Notes: generated by a model from the sequence alone, not told the origin. A stretch of DNA of 33,239 nucleotides from JBAWXE01 sp037144255 (GCA_037144255.1 JBAWXE010000019.1:1-33239); one strand, 5' to 3'. Positions 23,890-32,562 are shown, counted from the stretch's first letter. Numbers and translations are program-made.

Positions 23890-24705
23890 ATGGAATATAT
23901 ACAAGTAGCCTTCACCTCATTTGACCTAGCTATACGAGAAGAATTAATGGCAGAACTGAGTGAGATAGGATATGAAGGTTTTGAGGAGACTGATGAACAA
24001 CTGTTAGCTTTTATACCTACTGATATTTTTGATGAAAGTGTACTTATACAAATTGCTAAAATAAAAGATACTGATTTTATTACTACAGTTATACCACAAC
24101 AAAATTGGAATGCACAGTGGGAGTCTGATTTTCAGCCGGTAATTGTTCCTGGGTTTTGTACTGTAAGGGCAGATTTCCATAAGAAGCAGGTAGATACACC
24201 ATTTGATATAGTTATCACACCCAAGATGTCGTTTGGTACAGGTCACCATGCAACAACACAATTGATGATGATGCAAATGCGGGGCTTGGACCTGAAGGAT
24301 AAGAAAATTTTAGATTTTGGTACAGGTACAGGTATTTTAGCCATACTTGCAGAGATGATGGGTGCTGCCGAAATATTGGCTATTGATAATGATGAATGGT
24401 CTTATACGAATGCTTTAGAGAATTTGGAACGCAATTCCAGTAAAAATATTACTGTAAAACAGGGTTCTTTAGATGTAGTAAATAGCGCTACTTATGATAT
24501 TATTTTTGCCAATATTAATAGACATATACTATTACAATATGCAAATGAGATGTCAGGATTGTTAAAAACTGATTCTAAATTGTTGTTGAGCGGTATACTT
24601 GTAGAGGATAGAGATATGATAATTAACGCCTTTGTAGCTAATAAATGTACTTTTATAGCTGAAAACAGTCTCAATAATTGGATGGTAGTAGAATTTAATA
24701 AATAG
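23890..24705 (+). CDS. prmA: Ribosomal protein L11 methyltransferase
   Basis: Trimethylates ribosomal protein L11 with SAM. 271 aa. The N-terminal ferredoxin-like substrate domain (about 1-70) is followed by NWNAQWESDFQPV (72-84), the PrmA signature MSFGTGHHATT (113-123), SAM motif I LDFGTGTGIL (141-150), IDNDEWSYTNALEN, and IIFANINRHIL in the motif IV position. All are intact. It starts at an ATG 22 nt after the strong terminator, with no -7 consensus in between, so its promoter may overlap the terminator or lie within the 3' end of the upstream gene. AT-rich compared with the 5-13 kb genes. Confidence 0.95.
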   Translation: MEYIQVAFTSFDLAIREELMAELSEIGYEGFEETDEQLLAFIPTDIFDESVLIQIAKIKDTDFITTVIPQQNWNAQWESDFQPVIVPGFCTVRADFHKKQVDTPFDIVITPKMSFGTGHHATTQLMMMQMRGLDLKDKKILDFGTGTGILAILAEMMGAAEILAIDNDEWSYTNALENLERNSSKNITVKQGSLDVVNSATYDIIFANINRHILLQYANEMSGLLKTDSKLLLSGILVEDRDMIINAFVANKCTFIAENSLNNWMVVEFNK

Positions 24706-24779
24706 TAAATATATGTTAAATGTGATTTTGGTTGATAAAAAACATTTATAGTGCTATTAAGAAATTGAGAGAATATTGT

Positions 24780-24787
24780 TAAATTTG
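24780..24787 (+). promoter_or_regulatory. -7 promoter element upstream of plsY
   Basis: TAAATTTG, exact TAnnTTTG, 22 nt before the plsY ATG, in a 104-nt AT-rich gap after prmA. No well-placed -33 TTG. Confidence 0.4.
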
Positions 24788-24809
24788 ACGTTTCCAATAA
24801 AAGCTAAGA

Positions 24810-25448
24810 ATGACAATTGCAATTCTTATTGTATTAGCATACCTGATAGGCTCTATACCCACTGCGGTATGGGTAAGCAAGAGGGTTTATGGGATCGATA
24901 TCCGCGAACATGGTAGCGGAAATGCAGGTGCCACTAATACTTTCAGGATACTAGGCCCTAAAGCTGGTTCCGGAGTTATGTTTATGGATATGATCAAAGG
25001 GTTCATAGCTGTAAAACTCTGCCTATTCTCTCATTTAGACTGGACAAGTGAAGCGTTTGTAAATCTGCAAATAGTATTAGGTCTCGCTTCTGTAATAGGT
25101 CATATATTTCCTGTTTGGGCTGAATTCAGAGGTGGTAAAGGTATTGCTACATTATTTGGCATGATACTATCCATTCAACCTTTAGTGGCTATCAGTCTGA
25201 TAGGGGTGTTTCTGTTCATGCTTTTTGTAACGCGATATGTATCACTAAGTTCTATCAGTGCCAGTATTGCCTTTCCTTTATTGATTCTCTTTATTTTTAA
25301 TGAGCCTGAATTAAGTTATAGATTGTTTGCAATTGCCACAGCATGTCTTGTGGTGCTAACACACTATAAGAATATTAGTCGTTTACTAAATGGTAATGAA
25401 AACAAGGTACCATTGTTCCGCAAACGCAGATCACGTCACGAAGGTTGA
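24810..25448 (+). CDS. plsY: Acyl-phosphate:glycerol-3-phosphate acyltransferase PlsY
   Basis: Inner-membrane enzyme adding the first acyl chain to glycerol-3-phosphate from acyl phosphate. 212 aa with about five transmembrane segments. The three conserved loops are present: GSIPTAVWVSK (14-24), HGSGNAGATNTFRILG (34-49), and HIFPVWAEFRGGKGIAT (98-114) with the GGKG motif. The positively charged C-terminus (RKRRSRHEG) is cytoplasmic. plsX is not nearby. The spermidine-synthase-like gene follows with a 3-nt gap, so the two are likely cotranscribed. It has its own -7 element upstream. Confidence 0.96.
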   Translation: MTIAILIVLAYLIGSIPTAVWVSKRVYGIDIREHGSGNAGATNTFRILGPKAGSGVMFMDMIKGFIAVKLCLFSHLDWTSEAFVNLQIVLGLASVIGHIFPVWAEFRGGKGIATLFGMILSIQPLVAISLIGVFLFMLFVTRYVSLSSISASIAFPLLILFIFNEPELSYRLFAIATACLVVLTHYKNISRLLNGNENKVPLFRKRRSRHEG

Positions 25449-25451
25449 TCA

Positions 25452-26102
25452 TTGCAAAAGATACCTTTTCATAAGCGCCTAATAAGTTATATATATCCGG
25501 TAAAGATCCGGGAAAGTTCCAGTTCAGTTAATCCAGTTCTGGAACTTTTTTTTTATCGTAACAGGTATCAACTTGCTACACTAGATGCTCTTTATTCTGA
25601 TGGTGATAAATATAGACCATTAACTATTGCATTTAAAGCGATCAAGGAGCAATTGCCCAAAGTGAGGAATGTACTAGTACTGGGTACAGGCTTGGGTAGT
25701 GCAGTACATATATTGGATGGTATGGGTTGCCAACCAAATTATACTTTAGTAGAAATAGACAAACAGGTATTGCAATGGGCATTAGAATTCCTGCCGACAA
25801 ATGTAAGACATGTACTACCCGTTCATGAGGATGCAGTCCATTTCGTACAAGAGAATGAAAAAAAATACGACTTGCTCATCGTAGATGTTTTTGTTGGGAG
25901 AGAAGTACCTGATTTTGTGATCAGTAATTCATTCATAGAAAAATGCCACCAAAGTGTAATACCTGGTGGCCATTTTATCGTGAACTATATAGTGAACGAT
26001 AACAGACAATGGGAAAAAGTGCAACAAAAGATAACCAACATTTTCCCCAAGAACAAGATCATATCATTAGATATGAATAGAATTATTATTGCTACAGTTT
26101 AG
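25452..26102 (+). CDS. Spermidine-synthase-like SAM-dependent transferase
   Basis: 216 aa, Rossmann-fold protein of the spermine/spermidine synthase superfamily, shorter than true SpeE. The nucleotide loop is VLVLGTGLGSAVHIL (74-88) with the acidic EID (101-103), and LLIVDVFVG marks the later strand. The N-terminal beta domain of SpeE is very short here, so an aminopropyltransferase role is uncertain; a methyltransferase role is as likely. The start is TTG at 25452, 3 nt after plsY; no in-frame ATG lies near it and the N-terminal sequence seems continuous with the family, so I keep TTG. Its 3' end overlaps the convergent oxyR by 11 nt. Substrate unknown. Confidence 0.75.
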   Translation: MQKIPFHKRLISYIYPVKIRESSSSVNPVLELFFYRNRYQLATLDALYSDGDKYRPLTIAFKAIKEQLPKVRNVLVLGTGLGSAVHILDGMGCQPNYTLVEIDKQVLQWALEFLPTNVRHVLPVHEDAVHFVQENEKKYDLLIVDVFVGREVPDFVISNSFIEKCHQSVIPGGHFIVNYIVNDNRQWEKVQQKITNIFPKNKIISLDMNRIIIATV

Positions 26103-27048
26103 CAGACTGTATACGTAGTACTTTCCTGTTTTTCTTTTGTACACGCATTTTTTCAGGTACCATTTTCAGTATCTCGTCCATCAGACTTTGTAGTAGTGTA
26201 AGACGAACAAAATGATCGTTAGTTACTAGACTTACTTCGCGTACAGGTTCCGGATCTTCGAAATAACGTACATGTTCCATTTGGTCGTCGTTGAATTCCA
26301 AAGTGGCTAACTCGGGTAATACAGCAAGGCCCTTGTTTTTGTCTACCATCTTACGCAGTGTTTCTACATTGCTGGATTCATATCTGTAAGGCCGTGCAGC
26401 CTGCAGTTGTTGTATCTGCTCGCTACATAGATTGATGATCTGGTTGCGCATACAATGTCCTTCATTGAGCAGCCAGATACGATCAAGCGCTATATCATCC
26501 GGAGTGATCATTTTCTTTTTCAATGCCGGTTCACCATCAGAGAAATATGCAACGAAAGTTTCGTAGAACAGTGGATATTCTTTTATCCCATTTTCTTCTA
26601 GTGGAGTGCTAACCAAAGCTGCATCAATTTCGTTTTTTCGCAACGCAGCTATAACTTGATGAGTTTCAAGTTCTTTTACTTCCAATTTTACATCAGGGAA
26701 ATGAACAGAGTAACTTTCCAGTAAACCTGGTAAAATATAAGGAGCAATGGTAGGTATAACTGCAAACCTAAAAGTGCCGGCTAAATTATTTTGTTGGCTT
26801 TGTATCAATTCGCTGATCTTTTCGCACTCAGATAACACGATCCTAGCCTGTGTTACTATTGCTTCGCCCATAGTTGTTATGGCTATGGGGTGTTTGTTCC
26901 TATCAAATAGTTTGATACCTAGCTCTTCTTCCAGTTTTTGTATTTGCATACTTAAAGTAGGCTGAGTAACAAAACATTTTTCTGCAGCAGATACAAAGCT
27001 TTTGTATGTAGCTACAGCAACAACATATTCTAATTGGGTGATGGTCAT
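26092..27048 (-). CDS. oxyR: LysR-type regulator OxyR (hydrogen peroxide sensor)
   Basis: 318 aa. N-terminal winged helix (about 1-60: TQLEYVVAVATYKSFVSAAEKC, VTQPTLSMQIQKLEEELG) and a substrate-binding-like sensor domain. GHCMRNQIINLC carries C199 and C208 with eight residues between, the same spacing and numbering as the E. coli OxyR disulfide pair, which supports peroxide sensing over a generic LysR role. Other OxyR-like text: LEVKELETHQVIAALRKNEID. The usual targets (catalase, Dps, AhpC) are not adjacent; upstream and divergent is a T9SS cargo gene. A TAGGTTTG element lies 20 nt upstream. The 3' end overlaps the convergent gene by 11 nt. Confidence 0.9.
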   Translation of the reverse strand: MTITQLEYVVAVATYKSFVSAAEKCFVTQPTLSMQIQKLEEELGIKLFDRNKHPIAITTMGEAIVTQARIVLSECEKISELIQSQQNNLAGTFRFAVIPTIAPYILPGLLESYSVHFPDVKLEVKELETHQVIAALRKNEIDAALVSTPLEENGIKEYPLFYETFVAYFSDGEPALKKKMITPDDIALDRIWLLNEGHCMRNQIINLCSEQIQQLQAARPYRYESSNVETLRKMVDKNKGLAVLPELATLEFNDDQMEHVRYFEDPEPVREVSLVTNDHFVRLTLLQSLMDEILKMVPEKMRVQKKNRKVLRIQSAKL

Positions 27049-27068
27049 GCGGGGTTAATTTGAGATAA

Positions 27069-27076
27069 CAAACCTA
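27069..27076 (-). promoter_or_regulatory. -7 promoter element upstream of oxyR
   Basis: Minus strand TAGGTTTG, exact TAnnTTTG, ending 20 nt before the oxyR ATG. No clear -33 partner and no clear OxyR operator palindrome. Confidence 0.4.
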
Positions 27077-27244
27077 AGGTATATTAGCGATATTGAATAC
27101 AGAATGAGCTCATAACAATAGTAAAATGAGTGCATTTATAGATGCTTTATACTAATATAAACTATTGGGAATGTCAATCGAGATTATTTTTAGGATATAC
27201 TATAACATTATCTATTTTTCCTAAAAATTTCATAAATTACAAGC

Positions 27245-27252
27245 TATATTTG
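27245..27252 (+). promoter_or_regulatory. -7 promoter element upstream of the GEVED gene
   Basis: TATATTTG, exact TAnnTTTG, giving a leader of about 90 nt to the ATG at 27347. The rest of the 298-nt oxyR/GEVED intergenic space is AT-rich without an obvious gene or terminator. Confidence 0.4.
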
Positions 27253-27346
27253 AAAGGTCATTTTAGGTGTTAATAGTGCGCTTAGGATGGCGTCAGCTTT
27301 TTTTAATATAAAAGTAATTTAGGAAGAACATATAATTCAATTTGTT

Positions 27347-30300
27347 ATGAACAAAAAAGTTACACTCTTATTATCTTGTTTAGCTCTATTTGTAGCATTA
27401 CAGACCAGTAAAGCACAAAGCCTAATTCAACAACCATGGGCGACGATTGGGACATTCCCGTATCCTCAGACAACACCAATATTATTTCCGACAAGCTGGA
27501 CTACTACAGGTAGCTGGTCAACTGTTGCAGCTGCTGGTACAGTATTACCAACATGTAGTGCCGGTGTACCTTCAGCACCAAATGTGGTGAAGTTTTCAAA
27601 TCAAATTGCTACTTTCAATCCTCCATCTAACAATTTGATATCTCCTCAAATCGATTTTTCATTATATCCGGGGGGGACTAAGACCCTTACATTTTGGATG
27701 TATCATAATGCCGGTGCAGCTGCCAATGATAGGATACAGGTTATTGCCAATACAATTGCCAGTAATATAGGCGGAACACCAACTACATTAGGAACATTTA
27801 ATCGTACTACAGGAACAGGTTGGATTCAACATTCTGTGAATATTGTAGGTTATACTGGTGTTACATATATTATATTTAGAGGTATTTCTGGTGCTAGTAT
27901 TATCAATACAGGTAACAATATGTATCTTGATAATATTGGTTTGGATTATATTTTACCAGCATGTGCCGGTACCCCCACTCTTACAGCTCCAACACCTGCA
28001 TCATTAAATATTTGTCCTACGGTGCCTTTTCAGATCACATTACCTTTCATGGCGGCTATTAATCTAAATCCCGGTATTACCTTACAATGGCAATCAACAC
28101 CGCTAAGTACTCCAACCTTATGGGCTAATGTAGTAGGGCAGACAACTAATATTTTAAATGTTGCCGGTGGTGTTACAGTGCCAACCATCTATAGATGTAG
28201 AGCGACATGTTCTAACGGAGGTGCTATAGCATTTTCAAATCCCGATACTGTTACACTGAAACCATTTTATACTTGTTATTGCCAGCCGCCTGTTGTTCCT
28301 GTATTAGGTGGCAGTCCTAGTCCGCTTATTGATAGTGTTTCAATAGCCGGTACTTCATTGAATAATTTCACACCAGCTCCTTTGCCGGGATTTTATCAGT
28401 TCTATAATCCACCATTACCAAACCAATCATGCAATTTACATGTAGGAGGTGTATATACTATTGGTGTAGGATATAATGCAAGTGCTAAGGGTGGTATGTG
28501 GATAGACTATAATCACAGTGCTTCTTTTGCTGATGTTGCAAATGAATTTACTCAAATAAATACGAGTGGTGCACCTGGAATTAAGCAGTTCTTTGTACCA
28601 CCTCCAGCACAGTGTTCTACAGGTATTACTGCTATGCGTGTACGCTCTACAGATCTAGTAACCAATAATGGCGCTGCAAATGCATGTACAAATAATCCTA
28701 ATGGAGAAACAGAAGATTATTTGATCAATATACTTCCTGCACCAGCTCTAGATCTTTCAGTTACAGCTATTATACAGCCACAGGATTTCCTTACTATTTG
28801 TGGTTTTGGATATATTCCTGTTCGTGTAGCATTATATAATGCCGGTACTACTGCACTTACAAATTTCCCTGTAAAGGCAAGAATGACAGGCCCCATTAAT
28901 GATTCTGTAACAGCTCAGTATTTAAACACCTTAGCACCGTTTACAAAAGATACTATTTTGTTAGGTTATGTAAGCCCTTCTTTATTGGGCTCTTATACAA
29001 TCAAGGCTTTTGGAGCAATAAATGGAGATACTATTTTCTATAATGATACTGCTACAAAGATCATTTCAGTTTTAGCAACCCCTCCATCACCGGTAACTGT
29101 AAGTGATACAGTATGTAGCGGAATGACAGCTACAATTACTGCTGATTCGGTAGCAGGGTATGTGAATATGTGGTATACAAGTCCAATAAGTGGTAGTGCA
29201 ACAGTATTTACAGGTAATTCAAGAACATTCACAAATCTTACTCACGATACTACATTCTATGTAGCAGCGCTTACTAATTATCTACCTGGGTTGCTGCAAT
29301 GTGGTAATGCGGGTATTTTGCCTGATACAGGTGGGATCATGTTCAATATAACACCTGCTGCTAATACTACCATAACCATCGATAGCTTTGCAGGTAAATT
29401 CAATGCTAGTGGACCACAACAAGTATTGGTGTATTATAAGAATGGTAGCTTAGTAGGTAGCGAGACCAACCAACTGGCTTGGACTTATATGGGGGCTGAT
29501 ACTGTGAATGCTGTTGCAAACACGATGGCTTCTATAAAAATAGGAGTGCCAATAGTATTGACAGCTGGAAACACTTACGCTATTTATCTTAAGTATAATG
29601 CTCTTTCGGCAAATAATACCAATGTCTATAACAATCTTGATATGAGTGTTACAAATTCTACAGCTCTTACAGGTTTGTTTACAGGTAGTGCTAGTCCAAG
29701 AGAGTTTGAAGGAACCATATATTATCACAAAGGTGCAGGATGTACTAGCATAAGAGTGCCGGTTACAGCAGCTGTAGGCCCTGCTCCTGTAGTAAATTTA
29801 GGAAATGACACAACAGTTTGTACATCAAATCCAATTATATTAGATGCTGGTAATCCGGGTGCTACTTATTTATGGAGTACTTCAGATATTACAGAAAAGA
29901 TTTCTGTAGCTAGTGCTCCGGGTAATAACCCACATACTATCTCTGTTACAGTTAGTAAATACTGTTCTGTATCAAAATCTATTAACCTTACCATAATACC
30001 TAATCCAACAGTAGCTGGTGTTAGTTTTGTACAAGCTGGTGGTCAATTTACTTTTCTTGTAACGAATCCTCAGTTTGTAGATGCATATCAGTGGGATTTT
30101 GGTGATGGCTTTACAGCAGTCATCCCTAATCCAATACATACATATGCTAATGGTACCACTCGTACAGTAAGGTTGATCCTCTTGAACTCTTGTGGTTCTG
30201 ATACCATGTATCTTTCTGTATCGCCTACAGGTATTGAAAATATTACCAATGCCACTTCTTCAATATCACTGTATCCTAACCCGGCTTATAATCAAGTTAC

Positions 30301-30496
30301 ATTGACTGCCGGAGATAATGTGCGCTTCAATAATATTGCTATCATGAATAATGTTGGTCAGGTAATACTTCAGGAATCTTCTAACGATGTGAAAACACAT
30401 CATATGGATATTGCAAACTTACCTTCAGGTTATTATATCATGCATATCAATTCTTCAGAAGGTGAGGTTAATCTTCCTTTTGCAGTGGTGAAATAA
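27347..30496 (+). CDS. Secreted GEVED-domain protein with type A T9SS sorting domain
   Basis: 1049-aa predicted extracellular protein. The signal peptide ends at about SKAQ (residues 20-24). Residues about 25-205 look like a choice-of-anchor/MAM-type jelly roll (KTLTFWMYHNAG, MYLDNIGLDYI). A GEVED domain covers about 310-460 (GGMWIDYNHSASFADVANEF, ending GETEDYLINILP). CARDB/Ig-like regions follow (about 465-900), then a PKD-like YQWDFGDGF (about 920-930). The C-terminal 75 residues (SISLYPNPAYNQVTL, NNVGQVILQES, LPSGYYIMHI) are the type A Por secretion sorting domain cut and attached during T9SS export. Several domains suggest glycan or protein adhesion; the ligand is unknown. It is transcribed divergently from oxyR and ends in a terminator. 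Confidence 0.88.
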   Translation: MNKKVTLLLSCLALFVALQTSKAQSLIQQPWATIGTFPYPQTTPILFPTSWTTTGSWSTVAAAGTVLPTCSAGVPSAPNVVKFSNQIATFNPPSNNLISPQIDFSLYPGGTKTLTFWMYHNAGAAANDRIQVIANTIASNIGGTPTTLGTFNRTTGTGWIQHSVNIVGYTGVTYIIFRGISGASIINTGNNMYLDNIGLDYILPACAGTPTLTAPTPASLNICPTVPFQITLPFMAAINLNPGITLQWQSTPLSTPTLWANVVGQTTNILNVAGGVTVPTIYRCRATCSNGGAIAFSNPDTVTLKPFYTCYCQPPVVPVLGGSPSPLIDSVSIAGTSLNNFTPAPLPGFYQFYNPPLPNQSCNLHVGGVYTIGVGYNASAKGGMWIDYNHSASFADVANEFTQINTSGAPGIKQFFVPPPAQCSTGITAMRVRSTDLVTNNGAANACTNNPNGETEDYLINILPAPALDLSVTAIIQPQDFLTICGFGYIPVRVALYNAGTTALTNFPVKARMTGPINDSVTAQYLNTLAPFTKDTILLGYVSPSLLGSYTIKAFGAINGDTIFYNDTATKIISVLATPPSPVTVSDTVCSGMTATITADSVAGYVNMWYTSPISGSATVFTGNSRTFTNLTHDTTFYVAALTNYLPGLLQCGNAGILPDTGGIMFNITPAANTTITIDSFAGKFNASGPQQVLVYYKNGSLVGSETNQLAWTYMGADTVNAVANTMASIKIGVPIVLTAGNTYAIYLKYNALSANNTNVYNNLDMSVTNSTALTGLFTGSASPREFEGTIYYHKGAGCTSIRVPVTAAVGPAPVVNLGNDTTVCTSNPIILDAGNPGATYLWSTSDITEKISVASAPGNNPHTISVTVSKYCSVSKSINLTIIPNPTVAGVSFVQAGGQFTFLVTNPQFVDAYQWDFGDGFTAVIPNPIHTYANGTTRTVRLILLNSCGSDTMYLSVSPTGIENITNATSSISLYPNPAYNQVTLTAGDNVRFNNIAIMNNVGQVILQESSNDVKTHHMDIANLPSGYYIMHINSSEGEVNLPFAVVK

Positions 30497-30517
30497 TTGC
30501 AAATTATTTGCATCATG

Positions 30518-30547
30518 AATGGGTCGGCTATTTGCTGACCCATTTTT
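30518..30547 (+). terminator. Intrinsic terminator after the GEVED gene
   Basis: 11-bp stem with one G-U pair: AATGGGTCGGC (30518-30528) and GCTGACCCATT (30534-30544), loop TATTT, followed by T residues to 30547. Confidence 0.85.
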
Positions 30548-30585
30548 GTTTAATGCAGTTTCAACGTTTTTATTTAGCTTGATTG

Positions 30586-30593
30586 TACCTTTG
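30586..30593 (+). promoter_or_regulatory. -7 promoter element upstream of the DUF3052-OmdA gene
   Basis: TACCTTTG, exact TAnnTTTG, 18 nt before the ATG at 30612. GTTTTTA lies about 13 nt upstream, but there is no good -33 TTG. Confidence 0.5.
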
Positions 30594-30611
30594 CTTATTG
30601 AATGTTGAATT

Positions 30612-31259
30612 ATGTGTATCATCAATAAAATGAGAATTAAGGCTGATGAGCCTTTGTGGTTAATACAAGTGCCAGACGGCTATAAGCACTTATTTGCTGA
30701 TGTAGAATTGAAAACATCTTTACCTGCAAAAGGAGGCGTATCTCAACTTGTTTTCTTTGCAATAGATAAGAAAACCATTGATGCTAACATGGAACGTATT
30801 GTTGCAAAGTTACAAGAAGGCGCCCTATTTTGGATTTTGTATCCTAAGAAGAGTGGTTCTATAAATTCTCATATGAGTCGTGATGAAAGTTGGGAGATTG
30901 CGAAAAACGTCGGCTATGCTCCTGTAACAAGTTCGGCAATAGATAATGATTGGACAGCACTAAGATTCAAGAAGAAATCTCATATTAAAAATGCACTTCG
31001 AAATACACCAATTGAACAAAGAGAGGTAGAAGGTATTGATTTTAAGAACCGAACTGTTGTTTTGCCGGCAGATGCATTAAAAGCTATGAAGCCTCATAAT
31101 GGAATGGTAGACTATTTCTATGGATTGGCTTTTACTCATAAAAAGGAACATCTGGTTGCAATAGCAGATGCTAAAAAGACGGAAACTAGACAACGTAGAA
31201 TAGAGAAAATGATAGAAATGTTAGGGCAAAAAATGCAACTAAAAAATCTAAAGAAATAA
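30612..31259 (+). CDS. DUF3052-like plus YdeI/OmpD-associated (OmdA) domain protein
   Basis: 215-aa cytoplasmic protein of unknown function. The N-terminal half (about 8-120) resembles DUF3052: LWLIQVPDGY, FWILYPKKSGS, DESWEIAKNVGYAPV and DNDWTALRFKKKS. The C-terminal half (about 145-212) matches the YdeI/OmdA domain: VVLPADALKAMKPHNG, YFYGLAFTHKKEHL and ADAKKTETRQRRIEKMIEML. Proteins with the latter are annotated as bacteriocin-protection relatives, without strong functional proof. The ATG at 30612 fits the promoter; an ATG at 30630 (MRIKADEP) is also possible. The thioesterase gene starts 1 nt after the stop, so the two are probably cotranscribed. Confidence 0.75.
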   Translation: MCIINKMRIKADEPLWLIQVPDGYKHLFADVELKTSLPAKGGVSQLVFFAIDKKTIDANMERIVAKLQEGALFWILYPKKSGSINSHMSRDESWEIAKNVGYAPVTSSAIDNDWTALRFKKKSHIKNALRNTPIEQREVEGIDFKNRTVVLPADALKAMKPHNGMVDYFYGLAFTHKKEHLVAIADAKKTETRQRRIEKMIEMLGQKMQLKNLKK

Positions 31260-31260
31260 T

Positions 31261-31728
31261 ATGGCATATCAAGAAGTACCTAAAGGGTCTGTATTGCAAT
31301 GGATAAAAGAACATTACGAAGGTAAACTGGTTACAGATTCAATGTCTAAAGCCGGCAACTGGCTGGAATATACACTTGAAGGAATAGAGAAAGGTAAAGC
31401 AACAATATCGCTAATGGTGAAAGAGGATATGACCAATCCATATGGCAATATACATGGAGGTATGATGGCATTGTTGGTAGATGAAGCCATTGGCTTAGCA
31501 GTTGTAAGTTTGGATGCAGAAACACATTATACTTCATTAAGTCTGAATCTGGACTTTATCTATGCCATCAAGCAAGGGGATAGATTAAAGGCTCATTCTG
31601 CTATTATGAGGCAGGGTAAAAAGATCATTCATGCTGAATGTAATGTATATGACATGAATGGCACCTTGCTGGCAAAAGGTATCAGTAATCTGATAGCGAC
31701 AGGAATGAAGATAAAGGACGAGGCTTAA
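31261..31728 (+). CDS. PaaI-family hotdog thioesterase
   Basis: 155-aa hotdog-fold acyl-CoA thioesterase of the PaaI/4HBT group. The central motif NIHGGMMALLVDEAIGLAV contains HGG (65-67) and the helix with D74/E75, where the catalytic acid lies in this family. TSLSLNLDFIYAIKQGDRL and AHSAIMRQGKKIIHAECNVYD are the usual following strands. Substrate unknown. It starts 1 nt after the DUF3052-OmdA stop, implying coupling. It is followed by a short AT-rich gap with a near-start promoter for the glycosyltransferase. Confidence 0.9.
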   Translation: MAYQEVPKGSVLQWIKEHYEGKLVTDSMSKAGNWLEYTLEGIEKGKATISLMVKEDMTNPYGNIHGGMMALLVDEAIGLAVVSLDAETHYTSLSLNLDFIYAIKQGDRLKAHSAIMRQGKKIIHAECNVYDMNGTLLAKGISNLIATGMKIKDEA

Positions 31729-31785
31729 TATGGCATCATATTCCTGTTCTTGTATTCAAAATTTCGCTTTTGCATTTTCATTTTT

Positions 31786-31793
31786 TACCTTTG
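31786..31793 (+). promoter_or_regulatory. -7 promoter element for the glycosyltransferase, near-leaderless
   Basis: TACCTTTG, exact TAnnTTTG, ending 7 nt before the ATG at 31801. If used, the transcript would be leaderless or nearly so. TTTG at 31769-31772 is too close (13 nt) to be a standard -33. Confidence 0.4.
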
Positions 31794-31800
31794 AAGGCTC

Positions 31801-32562
31801 ATGCTCAATGGTAAAAAAATAGTAATTGTTCTACCCGCATATAATGCGGCACTCACTCTCGAACGTACCTATAAGGAGATCCCTTTTGATATTGTGGATG
31901 AAGTAGTGCTGGTAGATGATAATAGTCGTGATGATACAGTTACTGTAGGTAAGCAGTTAGGTATCCGACATATCATCAAGCACGAAGTGAATAAAGGATA
32001 TGGCGGTAATCAGAAAAGCTGCTATAAGAAAGCATTGGAGCTAGGTGCTGATGTAGCTATCATGTTGCATCCTGATTATCAATACACCCCAAAGCTCATT
32101 CATGCTATGTCATCAATTATAGCGTACGATGTGTACCCAGTTGTGTTAGGTTCCAGGATTTTAGGCAATGGCGCACTGAAAGGTGGTATGCCTATGTATA
32201 AATACATTTTCAATCGTTGCCTTACCTTATTTGAAAATGTATTACTGGGCCAAAAGCTAAGTGAATATCATACAGGTTATCGTGCCTTTTCTGCCGATGT
32301 AATTCGTTCGATAGATTTCACTCATAATAGCGATGATTTCGTTTTTGATAATGAGATGATCTCTCAGATATTCATGAATGGTTTTGATATAGCAGAGGTA
32401 ACATGCCCTACTAAATATTTTGAAGAAGCTTCCAGCATCAATTTCTCTCGTAGTATGAAGTATGGAAGGGGAGTGCTTAGAGTATCACTTACGCATAGGT
32501 TTCATAAGTGGGGACTTATAAAGAGTAAGCTATATCAAAAGCCTACACACAATACATTGTGA
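31801..32562 (+). CDS. Family 2 glycosyltransferase (dolichyl-phosphate-mannose-synthase-like)
   Basis: 253-aa GT-A fold transferase, likely using a nucleotide sugar and a polyprenyl-phosphate or glycan acceptor. The nucleotide-binding start is IVIVLPAYNAALTLERTY (7-24) with VDDNS (38-42); LHPDYQYTPKLI (89-100) holds the metal-binding acidic position (D92); YHTGYRAFSADVIRSI and EVTCPTKYFEEASSINF are typical of the DPM1/GtrB-like group. It has no C-terminal transmembrane segments, unlike GtrB. Acceptor unknown. It is not in a polysaccharide cluster. Convergent with hppA across 36 nt without a strong hairpin. Confidence 0.9.
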   Translation: MLNGKKIVIVLPAYNAALTLERTYKEIPFDIVDEVVLVDDNSRDDTVTVGKQLGIRHIIKHEVNKGYGGNQKSCYKKALELGADVAIMLHPDYQYTPKLIHAMSSIIAYDVYPVVLGSRILGNGALKGGMPMYKYIFNRCLTLFENVLLGQKLSEYHTGYRAFSADVIRSIDFTHNSDDFVFDNEMISQIFMNGFDIAEVTCPTKYFEEASSINFSRSMKYGRGVLRVSLTHRFHKWGLIKSKLYQKPTHNTL

